A stretch of DNA of 64,000 bases from Centipeda periodontii DSM 2778. GTDB taxonomy: Bacteria > Bacillota > Negativicutes > Selenomonadales > Selenomonadaceae. Under the pieces are notes generated by a model. The model saw only the letters and a program-made list of their open reading frames with translations. It was not told the origin of the DNA and ran no database searches. The translations under genes were made by a program, and so were the position numbers. Below, piece after piece: positions 32,598 through 41,900 of this stretch (positions are counted from its first letter, which is position 1; every line of letters starts with the position of its first letter). Location of the stretch: the NCBI RefSeq assembly GCF_000213975.1, contig NZ_GL892076.1, positions 1,603,548 through 1,667,547 on the forward strand, given 5' to 3'.

Positions 32598-33503
32598 ATG
32601 CACAGAACAACAAAGATTCTATCTCTCCTGCTGCTTGTCGTTTCCATTGCCCTCGTCGGCTGTGGCGGAGCGAATCAGACGGCAGAAAAGAAAACGGCAG
32701 AGCCGTTCCGTATTGTGACATCATTCTATCCCATGTACGTTGCGACCATCAACATCACCGACGGTGTGGACGGCGTTGAAGTCTATAATATGACGAAACC
32801 CCAGACCGGCTGTCTGCATGATTATCAGCTGATGACCGATGATATAAAGACGCTTGAGAAAGCGGATGCCTTTGTGATCAATGGAGCAGGCATGGAGGAT
32901 TTCATGGACAAGGTGACCGAGCAGCAGAAGAAGCTGAAGGTCATCGATGCCTCGCTCGGCATTGAACTCATTCACGATGATGAGGGGGACAACCCTCATG
33001 TTTGGCTGAGTGTTACGGATGCCATTCAGCAGGTGCGCAATATTGCCGATCAGCTGAAGGAGGCTGATCCTGCACACGCAGATGCATATGAAAAGAATGC
33101 TGCAGCATACATCGAAAAGCTCACGGCACTCAAGAGTGAAATGCACGCGGCGCTCGACAATGTTCCGCACAAGGATATCGTTACGTTCCACGAGGCATTC
33201 CCCTACTTTGCAAAGGAGTTCAACCTGAACATCATCGGTGTAGTAGAGCGTGAACCGGGGACGGAACCGACCCCGACAGAGCTTCAGGAGACGATCGAGC
33301 AGGTCAACGCTCTTCCGTCTAAGGTGCTTTTCACGGAGCCGCAGTACTCCCCTGCTGCTGCCGAGACCATTGCACGCGAAACGGGTGCTAAGATCTACAC
33401 CTTAGATCCTGTTGTGACCGGCGAAGCGACGCCAGCGGCAAAGAACGCCTATATCGACACGATGAAAGCGAATATGAAGATACTGCAGGAAGCCTTGCAG
33501 TAA
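32598..33503 (+). CDS. znuA: Metal (zinc/manganese) ABC transporter substrate-binding lipoprotein
   Basis: 301 residues from the ATG at 32598 (AAGGAGA upstream); a longer frame to 32448 has no support. The lipobox VGC gives the lipid Cys at about 22. It belongs to the cluster A-I metal-binding family (ZnuA/AdcA/TroA): FRIVTSFYPMY, LHDYQLMTDD (His ligand), NPHVWLS (His ligand), and FHEAFPYF (His ligand). There is no His-rich loop. Zinc or manganese is expected. No permease or ATPase gene is adjacent, so its transporter must be encoded elsewhere. Confidence 0.88.
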   Translation: MHRTTKILSLLLLVVSIALVGCGGANQTAEKKTAEPFRIVTSFYPMYVATINITDGVDGVEVYNMTKPQTGCLHDYQLMTDDIKTLEKADAFVINGAGMEDFMDKVTEQQKKLKVIDASLGIELIHDDEGDNPHVWLSVTDAIQQVRNIADQLKEADPAHADAYEKNAAAYIEKLTALKSEMHAALDNVPHKDIVTFHEAFPYFAKEFNLNIIGVVEREPGTEPTPTELQETIEQVNALPSKVLFTEPQYSPAAAETIARETGAKIYTLDPVVTGEATPAAKNAYIDTMKANMKILQEALQ

Positions 33504-33518
33504 ATTTCAAATTTCCCC

Positions 33519-33567
33519 AACGTAAAAGACGTCCGCGGCGAAAGCCTGTGGACGTCTTTTACGTTTG
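33519..33567. terminator. Terminator after znuA
   Basis: AACGTAAAAGACGTCC pairs with GGACGTCTTTTACGTT; A/T runs allow use from both sides. Confidence 0.85.
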
Positions 33568-33608
33568 CAGGAGAAACTATATTTCATATGAGATGAAGAA
33601 TGAGCGTC

Positions 33609-34079
33609 TTACGATATCTTATCCTTTTTTCGACGTTCGTGGAAAAATCGTCGGATAATCTCAGCACATTCATCCGCCAGGACGCCCGCACGCATTTCCG
33701 GTTGATGGTTCAGCGCGGGACATCCTGTGATATTGAAGAGCGATTCGCAGGCTCCTGCCTTTGTGTCTGTACTTCCGTACACAACACGGCTGATTCGGCT
33801 CATGACGATTGCGCCGGCGCACATTGGACATGGTTCGATGGTAACATACAGTGTCATTCCCGTGAGACGCCATCGACCAAGACTCCGGCAGGCACGCTGA
33901 ATGGCAATCAGTTCGGCGTGTGCCGTTGCATCATGCTCTGTTTCACGCAGATTGTATCCACTGGAGATAACTTCTCCCGCCTCATCCAAAATAACGGCAC
34001 CGATCGGAACTTCGCCAAGCGCATATGCGCGTTGCGCCTCCGCCAGTGCCAGTCGCATGCCATAGGAATCATCCGGCAT
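33609..34079 (-). CDS. tadA: tRNA-specific adenosine deaminase
   Basis: Deaminates A34 to inosine in tRNA-Arg(ACG). The 156-residue product has the zinc-binding cytidine-deaminase motifs HAELIAI (His and catalytic Glu) and PCPMCAGA (two Cys), then MSRISRVVYGSTD. Its start overlaps the upstream small gene by 11 bp, so translation is probably coupled. Confidence 0.93.
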   Translation of the reverse strand: MPDDSYGMRLALAEAQRAYALGEVPIGAVILDEAGEVISSGYNLRETEHDATAHAELIAIQRACRSLGRWRLTGMTLYVTIEPCPMCAGAIVMSRISRVVYGSTDTKAGACESLFNITGCPALNHQPEMRAGVLADECAEIIRRFFHERRKKDKIS

Positions 34080-34347
34080 GGGGCAGTTTCCCCTTCATAT
34101 CTGAAATATCAGCTTTCCCTTGATAAAACAGAGATTGTGTAGGACGACCGACCTCCAAATGATACGCACTGTTTGAAGAGGCGTTTTCCGACTGACGTTT
34201 TTTTCTCTTTTCGACTTCATCATCAAAAATAGAAGCAAATGTCTCGCCCTGTTCGCGCTCCTCAAAGCCTTTTCTCCGCTCAAACAATTCATCCTTGTTA
34301 AAACGAAGGCGCTTGATCCGCATCACTCGTTCAATACGTTCTACCAT
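34069..34347 (-). CDS. Small basic/charged protein, unknown function
   Basis: 92 residues from the ATG at 34347, placed eight bases after GGGAGG; a GTG three codons earlier overlaps that site. The sequence is mostly charged helix (RIKRLRFNKDELFERRKGFEER, DDEVEKRKKRQ) with a polar tail. No family is recognised. It overlaps tadA by 11 bp and probably shares its message. Confidence 0.65.
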   Translation of the reverse strand: MVERIERVMRIKRLRFNKDELFERRKGFEEREQGETFASIFDDEVEKRKKRQSENASSNSAYHLEVGRPTQSLFYQGKADISDMKGKLPHAG

Positions 34348-34427
34348 TGCTGACACCTCCCATCGGTATTGACATACTATTCTATCTTATATCAATAATA
34401 TCGTTTTCCTGCGATGGAACTTAAACA

Positions 34428-34474
34428 AAAAAGGCAGGATTTATCACAATATAACGTGACATAACACTGCCTTA
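34428..34474 (-). terminator. Terminator after HIT gene
   Basis: AAGGCAG / CTGCCTT outer stem with an inner TTATGTCAC/GTGATAA stem; on the minus strand it is followed by TTTTTTGTTT. Confidence 0.8.
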
Positions 34475-34499
34475 ATACGCTCTCATATGAATTTTGATG

Positions 34500-34847
34500 T
34501 CAGCCCGGCGGCCATGTGAGTGAACGTCCGCCGAGAAGATGAAAATGGAGATGTCCGACGGTCTGTCCGCCATCCGCTCCCGTATTCGTCACGAGTCGGA
34601 AACCACTCGCATCGATATTGAGACTGCGTGCAATCTCCGGCACAACCTCGATCAGAATATGCGCAGCCAAATCCCGATCCTCTGCCTTAAGTGCAAGAAC
34701 GCTTTCGAGATGCTTCTTTGGAATGATGAGAACGTGTTCCTGTGCCTGCGGATCGAGATCGCGGAATGCGAGCACCTGATCATCCTCATATACCTTTGTG
34801 GATGGAATTTCCCCCTGTGCAATCTTGCAAAAGATACAGTCTGCCAT
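34500..34847 (-). CDS. HIT family nucleotide hydrolase
   Basis: 115 residues from the ATG at 34847 (GAAAGGAAG upstream). MADCIFCKIAQGEIPS, IIPKKHLESV and the histidine triad HLHFHLLGG near the C-terminus define an HINT-type phosphoramidase, a purine nucleotide hydrolase of the cytoplasm. Length is normal. A possible promoter, TTGAAA with TATTCT, lies near 34892-34919. Confidence 0.92.
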   Translation of the reverse strand: MADCIFCKIAQGEIPSTKVYEDDQVLAFRDLDPQAQEHVLIIPKKHLESVLALKAEDRDLAAHILIEVVPEIARSLNIDASGFRLVTNTGADGGQTVGHLHFHLLGGRSLTWPPG

Positions 34848-34958
34848 TTGATTCACTTCCTTTCGATGTACTCAATGAAATAATTCGTGAAGAATATGTT
34901 TATTCCTGCTCTTTTCAAAGGTCTTTCCGAAAATATCACGACTTTGTTAGAACAGTGA

Positions 34959-34988
34959 TTGACAGTGTAACGATCTATTTGGTAGAAT
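34959..34988 (+). promoter_or_regulatory. Promoter of the TonB-receptor leader
   Basis: TTGACA (34959-34964) and TAGAAT (34983-34988), 18-nt spacer, about 260 bp before the receptor start. Confidence 0.65.
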
Positions 34989-35029
34989 TAACTCGCAATT
35001 AAATAAACTTGTTTTCCGAGCAAAAATAT

Positions 35030-35217
35030 CTAAGGGCGCAGTGCCTATGATATTTCGCCTGAGCAAGCATTTTATGGAATGTTTACGCTCACAGGGTTAT
35101 CGCAGAAATGTGGCAGCCTTCCCGTATTGAAAAGGAAAACGACAGGAACGGACTGCTATTTTTATGTGCAGGGACTGTTTGTCGTGCGCTTTGTACGGGA
35201 AACAGTCCCTTTTTTGT
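35030..35217 (+). promoter_or_regulatory. Structured 5' leader with terminator (candidate riboswitch, Moco-like)
   Basis: The transcript between promoter and receptor can fold into one long branched stem (35032-35120): AAGG/CCTT, TGCC/GGCA, ATTTCGC/GC-GAAAT and GAGC/GCTC, ending in a GCATT/AATGT hairpin. After this comes a strong terminator, GGGACTGTTT/AAACAGTCCC plus TTTTTTG (35170-35216), well before the coding region. Blocks such as GTGCCTAT...TTCGCCT and GGTTA...GTGGCAGCC resemble my memory of the Moco RNA motif, but this is not a firm match. It is not a TPP, FMN or cobalamin element by the usual signature sequences. Confidence 0.5.
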
Positions 35218-35281
35218 GTGTATGGTGAACTGAAAAGGAGAGGTATTGATGAAATGAATACAGAAGTACCAGACAGCCCTT

Positions 35282-37228
35282 GTGGCGGCAATTGCGGCGG
35301 GGTTTGTGTTCCTACCGCAGGTATATGCCGCTGACTCAGCATATAAGACCGATGCGATCACAGTCGAGGCTGAGGACGTTGACAAGTATCTTGTGACGAC
35401 GAATACAATCACAGAGCAGGAGATTGCGGAGCGCGGCTATCGCAACCTCGCCGACATCCTCTCGCAGGTACCGGGACTCTATATGGCACCGGCGGATAAG
35501 AACAGCAAGATGGTGCGTATTCGTGGCGCAGAAGTCGGACAGACAAAAGTCTACATCGACGGCATCCCTGCATTCCCTCTCAACGGAATTGCATCAAATG
35601 CTGCGGCTGATCTCTCTACGATTCCCGCAGACAGCATTGCAAAGGTTGAGATCATCAAGGGACCGGGACCTGTCAAGTATGGGACAGACTATAAGGGCGG
35701 CGTTATTCTTGTGACGACGAAGGACGGCAACGGTGCGGGGAAATTTCGCCTGAGCATTGCGGGCGGTTCCCATCATACCTATGATATGCACCTTTGTTAC
35801 AGCGGCAGTGATAAAAATATCAGCTATACTCTGAATGCGTCAAAACGTCATACGGGTGGTTATTTGCCAAATTCTGCAAATGACAAACTGTATTTTGACG
35901 GGAAGATCAAGTTCAAGATGAGTGACAAATCCTTCCTGATGCTGAGCGGATATTACTCCAATATGGACAGTGAGATTTCCAATAGCGTCGATCCAATTAC
36001 AAGGAAGACACTTATTGCCAATATCAATTGGAGTTTAGCGCAAAATATTCCAAATGCGGTAAAAAGGAACAACAAGGCCAACAACTGGCATTACAAGGGA
36101 TTCAAACAAACCAACATAGCTCTTCAGTATGAGAGCCGTCCGAGTGATAAGTGGCAATATGATGTTAAATACTATCATCTCATTGACGAGAACAACCTTT
36201 GGGTGCATAACCTTTCTACAAGTGAAGGAGGAAGCATCTCAAGTTATAGCTACGCCGCTCTGGAATGGTATCGCAGTGGTTGGTTCTCCACAGGAAATGG
36301 TATCGAGACAAATGCCTCTGCCGCACTCGGCAATAAACATCAGCTGAGTTTTGGCGCAAAATATATCAAGCTCGATTGGCATACAGATGAGAACAACACA
36401 AATTTGAGTGATAAGGGAACGGATAAGCGCACAGGATTCTATATCGAGGATGCATGGAGTTTCAATGCAAAGACTCGAATGACGATCGGTGTGCGTCACG
36501 AATCACTGTCACAGGATGCAAACAACATAAAGAGTACGGACCACGCCATCGATCCCGTTCTCAATATCACACATGATTTGACGAAGTCGGATACGCTACG
36601 TTTCTCTGTCGGTCGTACACATGTTTTTGTTCAGGCAAAATCCGCAGCGACAAATATTCGTGCGAATGTGCCTGTGCCGAAGCCGGAACGTGACCGTAAT
36701 TTTGAGTTTGGTTGGAAGCACCGTTTCAGTCCAAAATCAGAACTTGATCTCGCTGTATTCTACACAGATGTTACGGATCGTATTGTTCGTCTCGTACGCG
36801 GCGGTCCGTATTACAACGTCGATCAGACAAAAATTCGCGGCGTAGAGTTCGGCTATCAGCACAAATTTACACAGAACTTCTCCAGCTTTGCCAATTATAC
36901 GTGGATGAGTGCAGAGGACAAGGCAAACGGAAAAACAACAGGTGCTACAGGGATTCCCCATCAAATATTTAACCTCGGTCTGACCTATCGTGAAGGAAAA
37001 TGGCGTTCGACGCTTCTTGGACGCGCGGTAAGCGGTTGGACGAATGGCAGTTCTTATCCGAACAGTACCGGATATTTTACAGCGGATCTCGACCTGCGCT
37101 ATGAACCGCAGACGGATCTTGGCGTTTTCCTGCGCGTCAATAATATCTTTAACAGGGATTATCAGGACAAGCTCTATCATCCGGCAGAGGGAACAAACTT
37201 CCTGCTAGGTGTGGATATGTCATTCTGA
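35282..37228 (+). CDS. TonB-dependent outer-membrane receptor, with in-frame stop at codon 3 of the natural start
   Basis: 648 codons are open. A plug domain (about 20-140: TDAITVEAEDV TonB-box region, ILSQVPGLYM, VRIRGAEVGQTKVYIDG, VEIIKGPGPVKYGTDYKGGVI) is followed by a 22-strand-type barrel ending in Phe (VDMSF), the outer-membrane insertion signal. The natural start is ATG at 35249 behind AAGGAGAGG, but its third codon is TGA (35255-35257). The GTG at 35282 would give a cut signal peptide (AAIAAGFVFLPQVYA) and has no ribosome-binding site. So the gene is a recent pseudogene, is read through, or reflects a base error. The ligand is unknown. Confidence 0.85.
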   Translation: MAAIAAGFVFLPQVYAADSAYKTDAITVEAEDVDKYLVTTNTITEQEIAERGYRNLADILSQVPGLYMAPADKNSKMVRIRGAEVGQTKVYIDGIPAFPLNGIASNAAADLSTIPADSIAKVEIIKGPGPVKYGTDYKGGVILVTTKDGNGAGKFRLSIAGGSHHTYDMHLCYSGSDKNISYTLNASKRHTGGYLPNSANDKLYFDGKIKFKMSDKSFLMLSGYYSNMDSEISNSVDPITRKTLIANINWSLAQNIPNAVKRNNKANNWHYKGFKQTNIALQYESRPSDKWQYDVKYYHLIDENNLWVHNLSTSEGGSISSYSYAALEWYRSGWFSTGNGIETNASAALGNKHQLSFGAKYIKLDWHTDENNTNLSDKGTDKRTGFYIEDAWSFNAKTRMTIGVRHESLSQDANNIKSTDHAIDPVLNITHDLTKSDTLRFSVGRTHVFVQAKSAATNIRANVPVPKPERDRNFEFGWKHRFSPKSELDLAVFYTDVTDRIVRLVRGGPYYNVDQTKIRGVEFGYQHKFTQNFSSFANYTWMSAEDKANGKTTGATGIPHQIFNLGLTYREGKWRSTLLGRAVSGWTNGSSYPNSTGYFTADLDLRYEPQTDLGVFLRVNNIFNRDYQDKLYHPAEGTNFLLGVDMSF

Positions 37229-37249
37229 CGCACGCCGAAATACAAGACA

Positions 37250-37288
37250 CAGAGTTGCCGTACGTTCCGAGAATGTACGGCAACTCTG
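37250..37288. terminator. Inverted repeat between convergent genes
   Basis: CAGAGTTGCCGTAC pairs perfectly with GTACGGCAACTCTG; no strong T run, but its place between two convergent genes fits a terminator. Confidence 0.55.
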
Positions 37289-37294
37289 CTGTAA

Positions 37295-38080
37295 CTATGC
37301 GAAATTCTTCTGCGGAAGGACATCCGCCATCTTGCCGCAGCTCGCAATGTCCGTTCCATATCCATAGTGGACGAGATCGGCAGCAAGGGCGGCATCGGTC
37401 ACGGTGAATCCCGAAAGTCCGTCTGCCCCGTAGTCAAAAAGGCATGGATGCATCGGCACAGAGGGACCAACAAGGACGGTCACAGCATTCCTTGAGAGTT
37501 CCAAGAGGCGCGGCATGGTCTTGTTGGCAAAGGTCGCCCCCGTCATAAAGACAAAATCCTGTTGCGGCAGGAGGAACTCAGCCGCCTCGGCTGGATAGTC
37601 CCCCCACTCCGGCTGCATCTCAAGGATGGATAGGTCGCAGATCGGTTCCCACTTCTTTTGGAAGTTCGGAAAATGCCCAACGACAGCAACCTTCTTTCCG
37701 CGAATCTGCTCCGTATACATGGCGAATGCTTCCAGTTTCTTGCGCTCATCCAGTGTCTCAGCGGATGCATCCTCACCGTGAAACCCCTGCATCACCTGTA
37801 CTTTTGACGGCTGATTGTAGTAGGCGTTGATAGCGGCCGTGGCGATGGATGCCTCCTGCCCCTGCCACGAGCGCACATACTCCCCCGCCTCACGAAGGGA
37901 GCAGCCGAGAAAGCTCTCCTTGCGCAGACGCGGGCGGCTGTAAGCTGGGATCGTCATGCAGACGCCAACGAGATCACCGGCACGGACATACGTCCACGGG
38001 CAGCTGACGACATAGCCATCGATGCAAATATCCTGCGGCAACCCTGCGATGATCTCATCGTAAAGATTCCAGTAGTTCAC
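37295..38080 (-). CDS. DUF364/DUF4213 putative metal-chelation protein
   Basis: 261 residues. The N-terminal part (MNYWNLYDEIIAGLP, VSCPWTYVRAGDLVGVCM) fits DUF4213 and the C-terminal Rossmann-like part (KKVAVVGHFPNF, EMQPEWGDYPAEAAEFLLP, FMTGATFANKTMPRLLEL, VGPSVPMHPCLFDYG) fits DUF364. Members are often found beside iron, cobalt or molybdenum uptake genes and are thought to bind metals or metallophores. Here it lies between a TonB receptor and an ABC ATPase fragment. Confidence 0.8.
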   Translation of the reverse strand: MNYWNLYDEIIAGLPQDICIDGYVVSCPWTYVRAGDLVGVCMTIPAYSRPRLRKESFLGCSLREAGEYVRSWQGQEASIATAAINAYYNQPSKVQVMQGFHGEDASAETLDERKKLEAFAMYTEQIRGKKVAVVGHFPNFQKKWEPICDLSILEMQPEWGDYPAEAAEFLLPQQDFVFMTGATFANKTMPRLLELSRNAVTVLVGPSVPMHPCLFDYGADGLSGFTVTDAALAADLVHYGYGTDIASCGKMADVLPQKNFA

Positions 38081-38157
38081 TAAAATACCTCCTCACAGAT
38101 CTGTTGATTCTAGGATAACACAGCAATTCAGAGGATTCAATCGAGAAAGGAAAATGC

Positions 38158-38904
38158 TATGGAAGCGTTCCCATCTTCCAAAACATTTCCTTTGCCGTCA
38201 ATCGCGGGGAAACGCTCTGTCTGCTCGGACCGAACGGCGTCGGCAAGACAACGCTCTTCAAGACGATTCTAGGGCTGCTGTCCCCGCTTGCGGGTGATAT
38301 ATTTCTATCCGGTGAGAATATGTCCGCATGGACCGTGCAGGAGCGGGCGCGTCGCATCGCCTACGTCCCGCAGGTGCATACGCCCCCCTTCCCCTTCACC
38401 GTGCATGATGTCGTTGTGATGGGACGAGCTGCCCACATCGGCAGTCTTGGCGTTCCCGGGAAAAAAGATCAACGGATTGCGGACGATGCGATCGAAATGC
38501 TTGACATCGCGCATCTTTCGCAAAAGATCTATACGAAGATCAGCGGCGGAGAACGGCAGCTTGTCCTCCTGGCGCGTGCCATCGCACAGCAGCCGCAGCT
38601 CCTGTGCATGGATGAGCCTACAGCAAGCCTCGATTTCGGCAATCAGGTGCTCGTGATGAATCGTATCCGCACGCTCAGTGCGGCGGGAATCACGGTGATC
38701 ATGACGACGCACGCCCCCAGTCATGCCTTTTACTGTGCAGATCAGACCGCAGTCATGGGACGGGACGGCGTGTTTTTCGTCGGTCAGACAAATGATGTGA
38801 TTACAGAGCAGCGACTGAAAAAACTGTACGGGGTTACGGCAAAGATTGTCGGATATGATAATGTTCCCGAAAGCCGCACATGCGTTCCCCTTCCTCCACA
38901 GTAA
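38158..38904 (+). pseudogene. FecE/BtuD-type ABC transporter ATPase lacking its start
   Basis: The frame encodes YGSVPIFQNISF, Walker A GPNGVGKTTLFK, the signature KISGGERQLV, Walker B LLCMDEPTASLD and the H-loop TTHAP, so the ATPase core is complete. But no ATG, GTG or TTG lies in frame between the upstream stop (about 38119) and Walker A. The ATG behind GAGAAAGG (38154) is in another frame. About 15-20 N-terminal residues have been lost. An internal ATG at 38320 would lack Walker A. Permease and binding-protein genes are absent. Confidence 0.75.
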
Positions 38905-38946
38905 AAACAAAGCAGTGACATATTGTGCGTCACTGCTCTGTTTTTA
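38903..38946. terminator. Bidirectional terminator between ABC ATPase and addA
   Basis: AGCAGTGAC (38911-38919) pairs with GTCACTGCT (38929-38937), flanked by AAAACA and TGTTTTT. Confidence 0.85.
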
Positions 38947-41900
38947 GGTGTCCCACATCTTCACTTCCATACCCGTATCGAGCAGGAAGAGGTAGCGTTC
39001 TTTGACCGGCTTTCCAAGGATGGTCTCTACGGCATCGCAGTAAAGATCGATCTGGAACTGATAGCGTGCCCGTGCTTCAGCACCGGAGATTTTGCGGTCG
39101 GTCTTGTAATCGAGCAGGACATAGTTGCCGTTTTCCTCCTCAAAGAGGACGTCGATGATGCCCTGCAAAAAGATCTGATCGTTCTCATCCGTCGCTTCCG
39201 GGTAGTATTTACGTGCGGGCAGGAGCCGCCCAAATGAAAGCTCGCGATAAACCGCCTTTGCATGACGCATGCGCTGCCCCAGTTTGGAGCCGACGAACTT
39301 CCAGATCTTTCCCGTTTCAATGCCTCTGCGTTCTGCTTCGGTGAGAATGCCCTTTTCCATGAGTGCGTCCGCCTGTCGCGTGATGGCAGCGATGTTCGCG
39401 CTGTCCTTCAGATCAAGCTGCTGCATGACGGTATGCATTGCCGTACCGCGCTCCATCGGACTCAGATATTCGCGCTCCGCAGAGCGGAGGAAGCGCGGTA
39501 TCTCCCATTCTTGCTCCGTATTTGCCGTATCGCCGAGTACGGGCGGAAACGGAACGAGATGTTCTTCCTCGGCTGCCTGCTGACGCTTCAGCTCCGTAAC
39601 ACTGGTCTTGGCATGGATCTGTGCCGTTCCGCGCAGATCGTATGTCCACCCCAAAACCGCGGCAACACGTTCTGCCTCCCCACCTTCGGGCAGCGGCTCA
39701 TCGGCACGAACAGCGGCGAGAACGGAATTCTCGCTTTCCTGCTCCTCTCTTTGCGGAACGTGCACGCTTTCATCCAATATACGCACAGAAAAGCGTGCCT
39801 TTTCGTTGGTTGGTGGACGGTGCATGATGTCATCAGCATCATCGAACAATACGGCTCCGTCGGGATGCCGCATAAGGGCGAGCGCAATCCAGTCGAGATA
39901 GCATTTTGCATTGAGGATTGCGCTCGTTGGAAATGCTGTATCCGCAGTCTGTGTGTATTTCAGACAGACCTCGCGCAGCTGCTCCAATGCGTCTTTTCCT
40001 GTGCGTGTAATGTTGAGCGTTCCCGTCAGGATGAGCTTCTCCTGTGCGCGTGTCATAGCGACGTAGAGGATGCGCATCTCCTCCGCCATCGTCTCACGAG
40101 CGATGACCGCCTTGACCTTTCGACGTGCCATAGTGTCATATTTTTGCCGTCCCGCGATTGTATTTTCATAGACACGCAGTCCGATCCCTTCGTGTGCATG
40201 GTAGAGAAGGTCGCCCTTCGTATCCTGCATATTAAATGCACCCGCAATATTGGCGAGAAAGACGACGGGAAATTCGAGGCCCTTGCTCCGATGAATCGTC
40301 ATGACCCGCACAACATCCTCGCTCTCACCCAGCGTTCGTGCGACCGAGAGATCTGTGCTCCGTCGTTTCAGCGCGTCGATGTAGCGCAGGAACCGAAAGA
40401 GCCCACGTTCGTTTGTCCGCTCGAAATCGGCGGCGCGATCGATGAGCATGCGCAGATTTGCCTGACGCAGGATGCCGCCCGGGAGTGCTCCGACATAATC
40501 GTAGTATCCGGTTTCTCGGTAGAGCGTACGAAGCAGCTCAGGAACGCTATGGACAAGCGCATAGCTGCGCCAGTGCCGGATTCGTTCCAATGCGTTTTCA
40601 GCTCTTTTAACAAGCTCTTCCGCAAGGTCATCTCCTGTCGCACCGGTCAGCATATCATAGATACTGCCATGCGGCGTATGAATGCGGAGTTCCGCCATTT
40701 CCTCCATCGTAAGACCGATCATCGGAGATACGAGCAAGGCCGCAAGCGCGGTGTCCTGCCGGGCATTGTCGAGAACGGCAAGCAGGGATAATACCATGCG
40801 GATTTCGCTCGCCTCGAAGTAGCCTGCGGTGTCATCCGCATAGGCGGGAATATTCTTTGCGCGCAGAGCGTCGAGCAAAATGCCCGCACGTTCTTTTGCC
40901 CCGCGCAGGAGGATTACGATGTCCTTATTTTTGAGTTTTTTTCCGTTTTGAAGGACATAGCCTTCCTTTTTGAGTTCATCAATACGGCGCGCAATAAAAT
41001 GAGCCTCTACCTCAAACGCTTTGCGTTCTTCCTCGCTCGGCTCCTCTTCCGTGGTGGAGTAGTCGGCGCGGAGAAGGTTGATCTCCAGCGGTTCTGCCAA
41101 TGTTTTCCCCTCTGAGGGCTCCTCAAATACACGCCCGGGATTGAGGCGCGCGTTTGTGTCATAGTCAATCTCAACGGCCTCTTTGCTCATGATCTGCGAG
41201 AAGATCTCGTTGATCGGCTCGAGCACTTCGGCTCGGCTGCGGAAGTTCTCGGACATGGTCACGAGTACACCCTCGCCGTTACCGCTGCGATATGCCTGAT
41301 AGGTGCTCTGAAAAAGGGATGGATCGGCAAGACGGAAACGATAGATGCTCTGCTTTACATCACCGACGATGAAGCGATTGTGCTCGCGTGCAATCTGGCG
41401 CAGGATCCCCTCCTGTAGCCCGTTTGTATCCTGATACTCGTCCACCATGATTGTCTCATAGTGCCGGCGCAGTTCGTCAGCAATCTCTGTCGGGGCGGCA
41501 ATGATCGGGTTCTCCTGCAGCCGCTCGGGCGTTTTACACAAAAGCGCAAGCGCTGTGTGTTCGAGGTCACTGAAATCAAGTATGCCGCGTGTTAATTTCT
41601 CATGTTGAAACGCCTCGTGAAATGCAATGGTAAGGCGTGTGTATTGGCGAATTGCAGCATTTGCCCGATTCTCCGCCGCACATAATTCCTCTGCTGTTGC
41701 GGGGAGCTGTGCAAGGCAGGCATCCCATCCGTCATGAATCTTCCCGGTCAGCTTCTTGAGGCGTGCACCGATTTCGGGATCATAATCCTCGACTGCCTTG
41801 CGGGGAATATTTTTTTTTGCTTTTCTTGCAGCCGCCGCTTTCGTACGAAATTGTTCCCATGCACTGTCTTTTTTGGCATTCAGAAATTCATTGAGTTCCT

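Noticed and set aside
34370-34410. Plus-strand TTGACA near 34364 as a promoter
   Set aside because: No properly spaced -10 and no gene follows on that strand until the TonB leader, which has its own promoter.
39262-40791. Large open frames opposite addA, sbcC and other high-GC genes
   Set aside because: They are antisense shadows of conserved genes, without protein-like motifs or ribosome-binding sites.
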